A DNA stretch of 6,282 nucleotides from an uncultured Acetatifactor sp. (lineage in GTDB: Bacteria > Bacillota > Clostridia > Lachnospirales > Lachnospiraceae): positions 1 through 6,282 of the forward strand of contig CANQSE010000124.1 in assembly GCA_947626405.1 (NCBI GenBank), read 5' to 3'. Below the pieces are notes generated by a model that had not been told where the DNA came from, ran no database searches, and saw only the letters and a program-made list of their open reading frames with translations. Both the position numbers and the translations under genes were made by a program. The stretch's first letter is position 1; the number at the start of each line of letters is the position of its first letter. Below are positions 1-5,973 of this stretch, piece after piece.

Positions 1-462
1 CTTCCTCTTTGCTCTGATCTCCGCCGCAAACTGGCCGACCTTCTCCTTGTCAATGCCCTTGACAATGATAAGGTTCTGTCCGTCCACAGTCGTCTCGATC
101 CCCTCGGGATCCTCCATCTCTACGGGATGGGAATAGCCAAGGTTAAGAGTAAGCTTTTTGCCTGACTTTGAAGCTCTGTAGCCTACGCCGTTGATTTCAA
201 GCTTCTTCTCATAGCCGTGGGTCACTCCCTGGACCATATTATTTACAAGAGTTCTTGTCAAACCGTGGAGAGACTTCATCTTCTTTAAGTCATTCGGCCT
301 CGATACCAGCACCTCGGCACCTTCCACTTTGATTTCCATTTCTCTGGGGAGCACTCTCTCGAGCGTACCCTTTGGACCCTTAACGGTCACTTTATTATTT
401 TCTGCGACATCCACAGTCACACCTGCGGGAATCGCGATTGGCATTCTACCTATACGTGACAT
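1..462 (-). CDS. rplF: 50S ribosomal protein L6 (3' end outside window)
   Basis: L6 binds 23S rRNA near the factor-binding region and sarcin-ricin loop of the 50S subunit. The reading frame opens with ATG at 462 and stays open to position 1, giving 154 residues. Typical L6 is about 177-180 residues, so roughly 25 C-terminal residues are missing; the visible part stops at Arg-Ala-Lys-Arg-Lys, just before the usual PEPYKGKG segment. Recognisable parts are the N-terminal [19 protein letters not shown] at about 27-36, [13 protein letters not shown] at 65-77, and [13 protein letters not shown] followed by LGYSHPVE, the join of the two L6 repeats. The start is fixed by AGGAGGT at 469-475, six bases upstream. 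It follows rpsH after a 48-nt spacer, in the normal spc order. Identification is firm; only the end is unseen. Confidence 0.97.
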   Translation of the reverse strand, partial: MSRIGRMPIAIPAGVTVDVAENNKVTVKGPKGTLERVLPREMEIKVEGAEVLVSRPNDLKKMKSLHGLTRTLVNNMVQGVTHGYEKKLEINGVGYRASKSGKKLTLNLGYSHPVEMEDPEGIETTVDGQNLIIVKGIDKEKVGQFAAEIRAKRK

Positions 463-510
463 GCCCGTACCTCCTGAATATAATTGAATCTAATTTTGAT
501 CAGCGTCCTC
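463..510 (-). other. rpsH-rplF spacer, AT-rich
   Basis: This 48-nt gap is the second longest in the window. It is AT-rich in the middle and ends with the AGGAGGT ribosome binding site of rplF (469-475). I see no stable hairpin and no convincing -35/-10 pair: a TATATT lies just before the binding site, but nothing resembling TTGACA stands 16-18 bases upstream. It is probably an ordinary cotranscribed spacer. Confidence 0.6.
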
Positions 511-912
511 TTACCACACAAAGGCAAGAACTTCCCCGCCGACCTGCAGCTCCCTTGCCTTCTTGTCGGTGATAACTCCCTGGTTGGTAGAGATAATAGC
601 AATTCCGAGACCTCCCAGCACTCTGGGGAGCTCCTCCTTGCTCACATACATACGGCGGCCGGGCTTGGAAATTCTCTTAAGACCTGAAATTATCTTCTCC
701 GTCTTGTCCGCACCGTACTTTAAGGTGATATGGATGGTTTTGAAACCGCCGTCCTCGATAACATCATATTTTGCAATATAGCCCTCGTCCAGAAGTATCT
801 GGGCGATTGCCAGCTTCATCCTGGAAGCAGGCACGTCAACTGTATCATGCTTTGCAGTATTTGCATTACGGATTCTTGTAAGCATATCTGCAATAGGATC
901 GCTCATTGTCAT
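511..912 (-). CDS. rpsH: 30S ribosomal protein S8
   Basis: S8 is a primary binder of helix 21 of 16S rRNA and organises the central domain of the 30S platform; in E. coli it is also the translational repressor of the spc operon. The 133-residue product has the usual family length. It begins [18 protein letters not shown] and carries the C-terminal S8 signature [13 protein letters not shown] at 108-120, ending GGEVLAFVW. Two in-frame ATGs lie two codons apart (912 and 906). The first is preferred because AAGGAGG at 922-928 is 9 bases from it and 15 from the second. The gene follows rpsN by 17 nt and precedes rplF by 48 nt. Stop is TAA. No S8-type binding hairpin was recognised elsewhere in the window, so autoregulation cannot be claimed. 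Confidence 0.98.
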   Translation of the reverse strand: MTMSDPIADMLTRIRNANTAKHDTVDVPASRMKLAIAQILLDEGYIAKYDVIEDGGFKTIHITLKYGADKTEKIISGLKRISKPGRRMYVSKEELPRVLGGLGIAIISTNQGVITDKKARELQVGGEVLAFVW

Positions 913-929
913 TGTCTTATTCCTCCTTC

Positions 930-1115
930 CTACCAGCTTGCTTTCTTTATGCCGGGAATCTGACCCTTATATGCCAGTTCGCGGAAGCAAACTCTGCAGA
1001 TTCCGTACTTTCTTAAATAAGCGTGGGGACGACCACAAATCTTGCAGCGGGAATAAGCCCTGGTTGAGAATTTGGGCTTGCGCTGCTGCTTAATTTTCAA
1101 CGATGTCTTAGCCAT
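930..1115 (-). CDS. rpsN: 30S ribosomal protein S14, zinc-binding type (type Z)
   Basis: S14 sits in the 30S head and contacts 16S rRNA close to S3, S10 and S19. At 61 residues this is the short zinc-ribbon form, not the ~100-residue cysteine-free form. The metal ligands are visible as C24xxC27 and C40xxC43, inside [10 protein letters not shown] and [11 protein letters not shown]. The protein is strongly basic and ends PGIKKASW, as in other type Z proteins (called rpsZ or rpsNA in Bacillus). The start ATG at 1115 has AAGGAGGT at 1124-1131, eight bases upstream and overlapping the rplE stop. The stop is TAG, the only one in the window. In many Firmicutes a zinc-free paralogue is made elsewhere under zinc starvation; whether one exists here cannot be seen. 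Confidence 0.98.
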   Translation of the reverse strand: MAKTSLKIKQQRKPKFSTRAYSRCKICGRPHAYLRKYGICRVCFRELAYKGQIPGIKKASW

Positions 1116-1129
1116 GAGAACCTACCTCC

Positions 1130-1672
1130 TTATTGTTTTGCGAACGGCATGTTGAACAGAGTCAACAGCTCACGCGCTTCTTCGTCGGTTTTTGCAGTGG
1201 TGACAAAGATAACATCCATGCCTCTGGTCTTGTCAATCTTGTCGTACTCGATCTCGGGGAATATGAACTGTTCCTTAATTCCCAGAGCGTAATTTCCCCT
1301 GCCGTCAAAAGCGTTGGGATTTACTCCCCTGAAGTCGCGCACACGAGGCAGAGCCAGATTCACCAGGCGGTCAAGAAATTCATACATCTTCTCTCCGCGG
1401 AGAGTGGTCTTACATCCGATATTCATTCCTGAACGAATCTTGAAATTTGCTATGGAGTTTTTCGCCTTTGTGAGCACGGCCTTCTGACCTGTTATGGTCT
1501 CCATGTCGTTCACGGCGTTCTCCAATACCTTAGCGTTGTCCTTCGCCTCTCCAACACCCATGTTGACGACGATCTTCACAAGCTTCGGCACTTCCATTAC
1601 GTTCTTATATCCAAACTTTTTGGTCATAGCATCTACAATTTCATTGTAGTATAAGTCTTTTAATCTTGCCAC
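1130..1672 (-). CDS. rplE: 50S ribosomal protein L5
   Basis: L5 binds 5S rRNA together with L18 and helps attach it to the central protuberance of the 50S subunit; it also contacts S13 across the subunit bridge. The product is 180 residues, the normal length. The N-terminal signature [16 protein letters not shown] lies around 26-41, [14 protein letters not shown] around 90-103, and [10 protein letters not shown] with [14 protein letters not shown] spans 109-135. The start codon is GTG at 1672, giving GTG-GCA-AGA-TTA; AAGGAGG at 1681-1687 stands eight bases upstream and no better ATG exists, so the GTG is accepted. The gene lies 23 nt after rplX and 14 nt before rpsN. Stop is TAA. Confidence 0.98.
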   Translation of the reverse strand: MARLKDLYYNEIVDAMTKKFGYKNVMEVPKLVKIVVNMGVGEAKDNAKVLENAVNDMETITGQKAVLTKAKNSIANFKIRSGMNIGCKTTLRGEKMYEFLDRLVNLALPRVRDFRGVNPNAFDGRGNYALGIKEQFIFPEIEYDKIDKTRGMDVIFVTTAKTDEEARELLTLFNMPFAKQ

Positions 1673-1695
1673 TTTTTACTCCTCCTTCCTATTGA

Positions 1696-2007
1696 TCAGT
1701 CGATCACTTCGCCGGTCGCCTTAGCATAGCGAACCTTCTTGTCGCCATCCATTTTGAAACCGACTCTGGTGGGCTTGCCCTTGTAGACAAGCATCACATT
1801 TGATATATCAATAGGAGCTTCCTTCTGGACAATGCCGCCGTTAGGATTGGCCTGAGAGGGTTTTGTGTGCTTTGAAACCATGTTGACTCCCTCGACAATG
1901 ACCCTTCCCTTTTTCCGGTCGATGGAAGTCACTTTTCCCTCCGCACCGTTATCTTTTCCGGTAATAACCTTTACGGTATCGCCTTTCTTAATCTTTAATG
2001 TTGACAT
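1696..2007 (-). CDS. rplX: 50S ribosomal protein L24
   Basis: L24 is an assembly initiator that binds the 5' domain of 23S rRNA and later lies near the exit-tunnel mouth. The 103-residue protein shows the KOW motif at the N terminus (about residues 6-30: [20 protein letters not shown]), then [13 protein letters not shown], and the lysine-rich C-terminal half expected of the family. Its ATG at 2007 has AAGGAGG at 2014-2020, which overlaps the rplN stop codon, so only 11 nt separate the genes. The stop is TGA. It sits between rplN and rplE as in nearly all bacteria. Length and sequence match other Firmicute L24 proteins; nothing is unusual. Confidence 0.98.
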   Translation of the reverse strand: MSTLKIKKGDTVKVITGKDNGAEGKVTSIDRKKGRVIVEGVNMVSKHTKPSQANPNGGIVQKEAPIDISNVMLVYKGKPTRVGFKMDGDKKVRYAKATGEVID

Positions 2008-2018
2008 ATGGCGCCTCC

Positions 2019-2387
2019 TTATAATACTTCCGGTGCTAAAGATGCGATCTTCATAAACTGCTTATCACGAAGCTCTCTCGCCACCGGCCCAAAAATACGG
2101 GTCCCTCTTGGTGTCTTGTCATCCTTGATGATAACCGCCGCATTCTCGTCAAATTTGATGTAAGAACCGTCCTTACGCCGTGTGCCCTTTACGGAGCGCA
2201 CTACAACGGCCTTTACAACATCGCCCTTCTTTACAACGCCGCCTGGCGTTGCATCTTTAACGGTAGCGACAATAATATCGCCGATCTGTGCATATCTTCT
2301 AATGGAGCCGCCCATAACACGGATGCAGAGAATCTCCTTAGCTCCGGTGTTATCGGCAACCTTCAGTCTTGTCTCCTGCTGAACCAT
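2019..2387 (-). CDS. rplN: 50S ribosomal protein L14
   Basis: L14 lies at the subunit interface of the 50S, next to L19, and contacts 16S rRNA helix 14 in an intersubunit bridge. The product is 122 residues, exactly the usual length, starting [17 protein letters not shown] and ending ASLAPEVL, with [17 protein letters not shown] and [13 protein letters not shown] in between. The frame stays open for ten codons upstream, to 2417. The start at 2387 is chosen because it matches the family N terminus and has AAAGGAGG at 2394-2401, six bases away. This is the first gene of the spc operon in E. coli. Here the 40-nt spacer in front holds a hairpin and a possible promoter, described separately. Stop is TAA. 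Confidence 0.98.
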   Translation of the reverse strand: MVQQETRLKVADNTGAKEILCIRVMGGSIRRYAQIGDIIVATVKDATPGGVVKKGDVVKAVVVRSVKGTRRKDGSYIKFDENAAVIIKDDKTPRGTRIFGPVARELRDKQFMKIASLAPEVL

Positions 2388-2401
2388 GATTTTCCTCCTT
2401 T

Positions 2402-2414
2402 GCCGCAATGCGGC
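2402..2414 (-). promoter_or_regulatory. Small GC hairpin abutting the rplN ribosome binding site
   Basis: In the transcript, GCCGC and GCGGC form a five-base-pair stem around an ATT loop. Its 3' arm ends at 2402 and the AAAGGAGG binding site begins at the very next base (2401). No U-run follows, so it is not an intrinsic terminator. It could influence access to the rplN start or protect an mRNA 5' end. The dyad is seen directly; a regulatory role is inference. Confidence 0.4.
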
Positions 2415-2423
2415 CAAATATGG

Positions 2424-2453
2424 ATTATTACTTAACCTTTTCTACGATTTCAA
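2424..2453 (-). promoter_or_regulatory. Possible internal (spc-type) promoter before rplN
   Basis: On the minus strand TTGAAA (2448-2453, inside the last codons of rpsQ) is followed after 18 bases by AATAAT (2424-2429, across the rpsQ stop). Each hexamer matches the sigma-70/sigma-A consensus in five of six positions. There is no extended TG motif and the spacer is one base longer than ideal. Transcription would begin near 2419, leaving a leader of about 30 nt containing the small hairpin and the rplN binding site. In E. coli the spc promoter sits at this junction. Such matches occur by chance in AT-rich spacers, so this is tentative. Confidence 0.3.
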
Positions 2454-2682
2454 CCAGTCTCCACCTCTTGTCCTTTGACAGCGGCCTGGTCTCCATAACC
2501 CTTACGGTATCGCCTATGCTGCACTCGTTGTTTTCGTCATGCGCCTTCAGCTTATAGGTTCTCTTTACAACCTTGCCGTACAGAGGATGCTTTACATGTT
2601 CCTCGATAGCCACAACGATCGTCTTATCCATCTTATTACTCGTAACCTTGCCGACACGGACTTTTCTCAAATTTCTTTCCAC
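2428..2682 (-). CDS. rpsQ: 30S ribosomal protein S17
   Basis: S17 is a primary 16S rRNA binder in the 5' domain, with an OB-fold. The 84-residue product starts [21 protein letters not shown] and contains [24 protein letters not shown] in pieces typical of the family, then [20 protein letters not shown] near the C terminus. The initiation codon is GTG at 2682; AAAGGAG at 2690-2696 is seven bases upstream and there is no nearby in-frame ATG, so the GTG start is well supported. It lies 26 nt after rpmC. Stop is TAA. In E. coli this is the last S10-operon gene; here the next gene is rplN after 40 nt with no terminator-like structure, so read-through into the spc genes is expected. Confidence 0.98.
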   Translation of the reverse strand: MERNLRKVRVGKVTSNKMDKTIVVAIEEHVKHPLYGKVVKRTYKLKAHDENNECSIGDTVRVMETRPLSKDKRWRLVEIVEKVK

Positions 2683-2708
2683 GATTGCTCTCCTTTCTGT
2701 ACCCGGAC

Positions 2709-2912
2709 TTACGCCCTGGCCTTCTCCGTAATAACTGTCTGAATACGCGCGATGTTTCTTCTCACGTCCTTGATTCTTGCAGTATTATCAAGCTGATTGG
2801 TCGCGTTCTGGAATCTGAGATTGAAAAGTTCCTTCTTTGCGGAAACAAGCTCCTGATTCAATTCCTCAACGGACTTGCCCTTTAATTCTTCTAAAAATTT
2901 GCTGGATTTCAT
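2709..2912 (-). CDS. rpmC: 50S ribosomal protein L29
   Basis: L29 is a small helical protein at the exit-tunnel mouth, next to L23, where it forms part of the docking area for nascent-chain factors. The 67-residue product is of usual size. It has the two-helix pattern: [20 protein letters not shown], then [18 protein letters not shown] and [17 protein letters not shown]. The start ATG (2910-2912) shares its A with the last base of the rplP TAA stop, giving TAATG. The upstream GGCGGTG (2920-2926) matches the ideal GGAGGTG except at one base, so the binding site is weaker than for most neighbours and translational coupling to rplP is likely. Stop is TAA. Confidence 0.98.
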   Translation of the reverse strand: MKSSKFLEELKGKSVEELNQELVSAKKELFNLRFQNATNQLDNTARIKDVRRNIARIQTVITEKARA

Positions 2913-3340
2913 TATTCTACACCGCCTTCCAAATCTGCCTTAGAAACGATCTTGCACTTGCAGGGAAGCTTGTGCATTGCAAGACGCAGTGCTTCCTTCG
3001 CCTGATCCTCGGGGACTCCGGCAATCTCAAACATCACACGGCCCGGCTTTACAACAGCCACCCAGTACTCAAGAGTACCTTTACCGGAACCCATACGTGT
3101 CTCAGCCGGCTTTGTTGTTACCGGCTTGTCGGGGAAAATTTTGATCCACACCTGTCCGGTACGCTTTGTATAACGGGTAAGGGCGATACGTGCCGCCTCA
3201 ATCTGATTTGATTTTACCCAGCAGGGCTCCAGCGCAACCAGACCGTACTCACCGTAAGAAATCTTATTGCCCCTCATCGCTTTGCCGGCCATGTTGCCGC
3301 GGAACTGTTTACGATGCTTAACTCTTTTCGGCATTAACAT
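2912..3340 (-). CDS. rplP: 50S ribosomal protein L16
   Basis: L16 joins late in 50S assembly and helps position tRNA at the A and P sites near 5S rRNA and the peptidyl-transferase region. The 142-residue protein begins [15 protein letters not shown] and contains [24 protein letters not shown] and [16 protein letters not shown]. Arg82 in RMGSGKG corresponds to the arginine that is hydroxylated in E. coli. The C-terminal part reads [12 protein letters not shown], with two cysteines where Bacillus has LPIKTKFV. The ATG at 3340 is favoured over the ATG at 3334 because family members begin with a similar MLxPKR. AAGGGAG at 3353-3359 is 12 bases upstream, inside the end of rpsC, and only 2 nt separate the two genes. 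The stop overlaps the rpmC start. Confidence 0.98.
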   Translation of the reverse strand: MLMPKRVKHRKQFRGNMAGKAMRGNKISYGEYGLVALEPCWVKSNQIEAARIALTRYTKRTGQVWIKIFPDKPVTTKPAETRMGSGKGTLEYWVAVVKPGRVMFEIAGVPEDQAKEALRLAMHKLPCKCKIVSKADLEGGVE

Positions 3341-3342
3341 AA

Positions 3343-4002
3343 TTATTTATCGCTCCCTTCCGTCTGATTTCCCTTTGCAGGAAGGATCTCGCCTTTGTAG
3401 ATCCAAACCTTGACGCCAATCTTACCATAGGTGGTGTCGGCCTCTGCAAAACCGTAATCAATATCGGCTCTCAAAGTCTGCAGGGGGATGGTCCCTTCGC
3501 TGTAAAACTCTGTTCTGGCGATATCGGCTCCGCCGAGACGTCCCGCGCACGCCGCTTTAATTCCCAGCGCACCCGCCTTCATTGTCCTGCCCATGCAGGA
3601 CTTCATGGCGCGTCTGAAAGACACACGGTTCTCAAGCTGCTGTGCAATGTTCTCCGCAACAAGCTGAGCATCTCTGTCGGGCTTCTTAATCTCCTTAATG
3701 TCTATTGACACCTTCTTGTCGGTAAGCTTTGACAGCTCATTCTTTGTCACTTCAATCTCTGTGCCGCCCTTTCCGATGACAAAGCCGGGTTTTGCGGCAT
3801 GAACCACGACTCTCACTCTGTCAGACGCCCTCTCGATCTCAATCCTGGACACGCCTGCGCTGTACAGTTTCTTCTTAAGGTATTTTCTGATATTATGGTC
3901 CTCGACAAGATAGTCTGAAAACTCGTTCTCAGCATACCATTTGGAATCCCAATCTTTAATAATTCCCACTCTCAGGCCATGAGGATTAACTTTCTGTCCC
4001 AT
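3343..4002 (-). CDS. rpsC: 30S ribosomal protein S3
   Basis: S3 lies on the solvent side of the 30S head, at the mRNA entry channel, where with S4 and S5 it contributes to mRNA unwinding. The 219-residue protein starts [14 protein letters not shown]. Its type II KH domain shows the GXXG loop in VIGKGG (75-80). The C-terminal S3 domain follows, with [33 protein letters not shown] and [22 protein letters not shown]. The length is typical of Firmicutes. The ATG at 4002 has AAAGGAG at 4015-4021, a rather long 12 bases away, in the 21-nt gap after rplV. The last codons carry the binding site for rplP, which begins 2 nt after the TAA stop, so the two are probably coupled. Confidence 0.98.
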   Translation of the reverse strand: MGQKVNPHGLRVGIIKDWDSKWYAENEFSDYLVEDHNIRKYLKKKLYSAGVSRIEIERASDRVRVVVHAAKPGFVIGKGGTEIEVTKNELSKLTDKKVSIDIKEIKKPDRDAQLVAENIAQQLENRVSFRRAMKSCMGRTMKAGALGIKAACAGRLGGADIARTEFYSEGTIPLQTLRADIDYGFAEADTTYGKIGVKVWIYKGEILPAKGNQTEGSDK

Positions 4003-4023
4003 TGTATTGTCTTGCTCCTTTCC

Positions 4024-4416
4024 TTACTTCTTCTCATCAAGCACAACGGTGATATGACTCATTCTCTTTTCAATCCGGTTGGCGCTGCCCCTCGCCCTGG
4101 GCCTGAAACGTCTCATTGTAGGCCCCTTGTTGGCGTAGCACTCAGCCACATACAGGTTTTCCCTGTTCATACCGTTGTTGTTCTCTGCGTTGGCAATCGC
4201 AGATTCAAGCAGCTTCTTGATAAGACCGGAAGCATATCTGGGATTATACTCCAGAATACCAAGCGCAGTCTGTACATCCTTGCCCCTGACAGCATCCAGA
4301 ACAAAGCATGCCTTCTGTACGGACACCCGCGCGTTAGAAAGCTTTGCCGAAGGTCTTGTCTCTCTCTGGAGTTTATTTCTCTCTCTTTTAATTTTAGATC
4401 TATGTCCTTTAGCCAT
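4024..4416 (-). CDS. rplV: 50S ribosomal protein L22
   Basis: L22 binds all domains of 23S rRNA and its long beta-hairpin lines the peptide exit tunnel with L4; mutations in that loop give macrolide resistance in other bacteria. The product is 130 residues. The core runs from about 28 to 130, with SAIANAENNNGM at 72-83, and the tunnel loop around 97-116 (KGPTMRRFRPRARGSANRI), then SHITVVLDEKK. Residues 1 to ~26, rich in Lys and Arg, form an N-terminal extension that the ~113-residue Bacillus protein lacks. The start is well placed: AAAGGAGG at 4426-4433 is nine bases upstream of the ATG, so the extension is probably real. It lies 22 nt after rpsS and 21 nt before rpsC. Stop is TAA. Confidence 0.98.
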   Translation of the reverse strand: MAKGHRSKIKRERNKLQRETRPSAKLSNARVSVQKACFVLDAVRGKDVQTALGILEYNPRYASGLIKKLLESAIANAENNNGMNRENLYVAECYANKGPTMRRFRPRARGSANRIEKRMSHITVVLDEKK

Positions 4417-4438
4417 AGCTAATGTCCTCCTTTCAACA

Positions 4439-4720
4439 TTACCTCACCTTGGACTTTTTCTCGTCCTTGCCGTGTCCTCTGTAAGTTCTGGTGACAACAA
4501 ACTCGCCGAGCTTGTGGCCCACCATATCCTCAGTTACATATACAGGGACATGCTTTCTGCCGTCGTGAACCGCGAACGTGTGTCCCACAAAAGAAGGGAA
4601 AATCGTAGAACGACGGGACCAGGTCTTTATGACCTGCTTCTGTCCTGATGAATTTAACGCGTCTACTTTCTTTAACAGACTCGCGTCTGCGAAAGGTCCT
4701 TTTTTCAGTGATCTAGCCAT
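4439..4720 (-). CDS. rpsS: 30S ribosomal protein S19
   Basis: S19 pairs with S13 in the 30S head and contacts the A-site tRNA and the intersubunit bridge. The 93-residue product has the expected length and begins [19 protein letters not shown]. The family core is plain: [21 protein letters not shown] at about 33-53, then [19 protein letters not shown] and [15 protein letters not shown] at the C terminus. The ATG at 4720 has AGGAGG at 4728-4733, seven bases upstream, in the 16-nt gap after rplB. Stop is TAA. Nothing in its sequence departs from the family. Confidence 0.98.
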   Translation of the reverse strand: MARSLKKGPFADASLLKKVDALNSSGQKQVIKTWSRRSTIFPSFVGHTFAVHDGRKHVPVYVTEDMVGHKLGEFVVTRTYRGHGKDEKKSKVR

Positions 4721-4736
4721 TGTCTCTCCTCCTCGA

Positions 4737-5579
4737 TTATTTGAGCGTTCTGCCGTCGCGTCTTCTCACGATCAGCTTGTTGGAAGCCTTCTTAGCCTTG
4801 CGGGTCTTTAAGCCCAGAGCAGGCTTACCCCAGGGTGTGCTGGGTCCCGGACGTCCTATTCCGGTCTTGCCCTCGCCGCCGCCATGAGGATGATCGTTAG
4901 GGTTCATAACCGAGCCGCGGACCGTGGGACGGATTCCCATATGACGTTTCCGTCCGGCCTTGCCGATTTTTACAAGATTGTGATCCACATTGCCAACAAC
5001 GCCTATGGATGCACGGCATACGAGGGGAACCATTCTCATCTCTCCGGAAGGAAGACGCAGGGTTGCGTATTTGCCTTCCTTTGCCATAAGCTGTGCGCTG
5101 TTTCCGGCGGAGCGCACCATCTGTCCGCCCTTGCCGGGATAAAGTTCAATATTGTGCACCAGAGTACCTACGGGGATATCAGACAGGGGCAGGCAGTTGC
5201 CGACCCTGATCTCGGCTGAAGGTCCATTCATAACCTTCATTCCGTCCGTCAGTCCCTCGGGCGCTATGATATACGCCTTCTGTCCGTCTTCGTAACAGAT
5301 CAGCGCAATGTTTGCGGTTCTGTTGGGATCGTACTCGATTCCGATTACGGTTGCAGGAACTCCGTCTTTATTTCTTCTGAAATCAACGTTCCTGTACTTT
5401 CTTCTGTTGCCGCCGCCGCGGTGTCTCACGGTAATTTTACCCTGATTGTTGCGTCCGGCGTTTTTCTTCAGAGAAGTGCACAGACTTTTCTCCGGAACAT
5501 TCTTTGTAACCTCGGAGAAATCTGAGCCGGTCATATTTCTTCTGGATGGTGTATAGGGATTATATGTCTTTATTCCCAT
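4737..5579 (-). CDS. rplB: 50S ribosomal protein L2
   Basis: L2 is a primary 23S rRNA binder needed for subunit joining and for a functional peptidyl-transferase centre. The product is 280 residues, close to the 273-277 usual elsewhere. The N-terminal OB-fold domain carries [12 protein letters not shown] (52-63) and [11 protein letters not shown]. The SH3-like C-terminal domain carries [11 protein letters not shown] (174-184), [13 protein letters not shown] and the conserved DHPHGGGEG (229-237), which contains the His equivalent to E. coli His229. It ends [10 protein letters not shown]. The frame is open upstream to a GTG at 5621, but the ATG at 5579 fits the family start [14 protein letters not shown] and has AAGGAG at 5588-5593, eight bases away. 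It follows rplW after an unusual 82-nt structured spacer. Stop is TAA. Confidence 0.98.
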   Translation of the reverse strand: MGIKTYNPYTPSRRNMTGSDFSEVTKNVPEKSLCTSLKKNAGRNNQGKITVRHRGGGNRRKYRNVDFRRNKDGVPATVIGIEYDPNRTANIALICYEDGQKAYIIAPEGLTDGMKVMNGPSAEIRVGNCLPLSDIPVGTLVHNIELYPGKGGQMVRSAGNSAQLMAKEGKYATLRLPSGEMRMVPLVCRASIGVVGNVDHNLVKIGKAGRKRHMGIRPTVRGSVMNPNDHPHGGGEGKTGIGRPGPSTPWGKPALGLKTRKAKKASNKLIVRRRDGRTLK

Positions 5580-5595
5580 TGTCGTATCTCCTTTT

Positions 5596-5631
5596 CTATG
5601 ATTTTTTGCGCAGCGCCGCACGGCGCCGCAT
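5596..5631 (-). other. Very short ORF across the rplW-rplB hairpin (doubtful)
   Basis: An ATG at 5631-5629 opens an 11-codon frame, [11 protein letters not shown], ending at TAG (5598-5596), just before the rplB binding site. It spans the strong hairpin and is very basic. There is no Shine-Dalgarno sequence ahead of it (the upstream bases are GATTTAAGT), and the composition follows from the GC-rich repeat. It could be a leader peptide but is most likely chance. Confidence 0.1.
5609..5630 (-). promoter_or_regulatory. Strong GC-rich stem-loop in the rplW-rplB spacer
   Basis: In the transcript GCGGCGCC (5629-5622) and GGCGCTGC (5617-5610) pair over eight positions, one of them G-U, closing a GTGC loop; a further U-G pair is possible. 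The arms come from a near tandem repeat, TGCGGCGCCG followed by TGCGGCGCTG. Downstream comes a run of six A, not U, so it is not a terminator in the operon direction. The rplB binding site follows about 16 nt later. It may be an mRNA processing, stability or translation-control element; the structure is seen, its role is inferred. Confidence 0.45.
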
Positions 5632-5637
5632 ACTTAA

Positions 5638-5662
5638 ATCCGGCGGACTCGTTTGCCCGGAT
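5638..5662 (-). repeat. Inverted repeat at the rplW stop codon
   Basis: ATCCGG (5662-5657), beginning with the last base of the rplW TGA, is matched exactly by CCGGAT (5643-5638) with a 13-nt gap. Its right side contains CGCCG (5645-5641), which could instead pair with CGGCG in either copy of the downstream tandem repeat, so two exclusive foldings are conceivable. A six-base dyad with a long loop is weak by itself. Confidence 0.3.
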
Positions 5663-5973
5663 CAAAGTCCCGCAAAGATTTCGATATCCTTGCTGTCCTC
5701 TGTAAGCTGCACGATCGCCTTTTTGATCTTTTCCGTCCTGCCGGGAATCACGCCCTGGCGTGTGTTGCGCCGCTTTGTTTTTCCCGCGCAGTTCATGGTG
5801 TTCACCTTTTTTACCTTGGCGCCGTCAAACATTCTTTCAACGGCTTCCTTGATCTGGCTCTTGTTTGCCTCAGGGTGTACAAGAAATGTATATCTCTTTT
5901 CTCCCATGCCGGCCATGCTTTTCTCGGTGATGACGGGTCTGAGAATCACGTCATAGTATTTGATATCTGCCAT
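5662..5973 (-). CDS. rplW: 50S ribosomal protein L23
   Basis: L23 sits at the exit of the peptide tunnel and is the docking point for trigger factor and the signal recognition particle. The 103-residue product begins [19 protein letters not shown] and shows the family core: [29 protein letters not shown], and the C-terminal [17 protein letters not shown]. The basic loop between about 64 and 85 ([19 protein letters not shown]) appears a residue or two longer than in Bacillus. The start ATG overlaps the rplD TAA by one base (TAATG). GAGGAGGT at 5983-5990, inside the end of rplD, is nine bases upstream, so translation is likely coupled but also has its own strong binding site. Stop is TGA. Confidence 0.98.
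   Translation of the reverse strand: MADIKYYDVILRPVITEKSMAGMGEKRYTFLVHPEANKSQIKEAVERMFDGAKVKKVNTMNCAGKTKRRNTRQGVIPGRTEKIKKAIVQLTEDSKDIEIFAGL

Noticed and set aside
463..510. Promoter in front of rplF (TATATT)
   Set aside because: No -35-like hexamer stands at 16-18 bases, and the TATATT is simply part of an AT-rich spacer next to the binding site.
1673..1695. S8 autoregulatory site at the rplX-rplE border as in E. coli
   Set aside because: The 23-nt gap contains a purine-rich binding site and no helix resembling the S8 target; nothing in the sequence supports it.
2388..2417. A longer rplN beginning at 2417 (ten extra residues)
   Set aside because: L14 is 122 residues from the ATG at 2387, which has AAAGGAGG in front; the upstream frame reads through the hairpin and the binding site.
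3979..4648. Two overlapping plus-strand open frames (147 and 157 codons) opposite rpsC, rplV and rpsS
   Set aside because: They are shadows of genes read firmly on the minus strand. They overlap one another and show cysteine- and serine-rich, low-sense composition.
5580..5621. A longer rplB beginning at GTG 5621
   Set aside because: The extra 14 residues do not belong to L2, the GTG falls in the hairpin loop without a binding site, and the ATG at 5579 has a well placed AAGGAG.
5601..5630. Hairpin next to a T-run as an intrinsic terminator
   Set aside because: In the operon direction the hairpin is followed by A, not U. On the plus strand the T-run comes before the stem, so neither strand gives a terminator.
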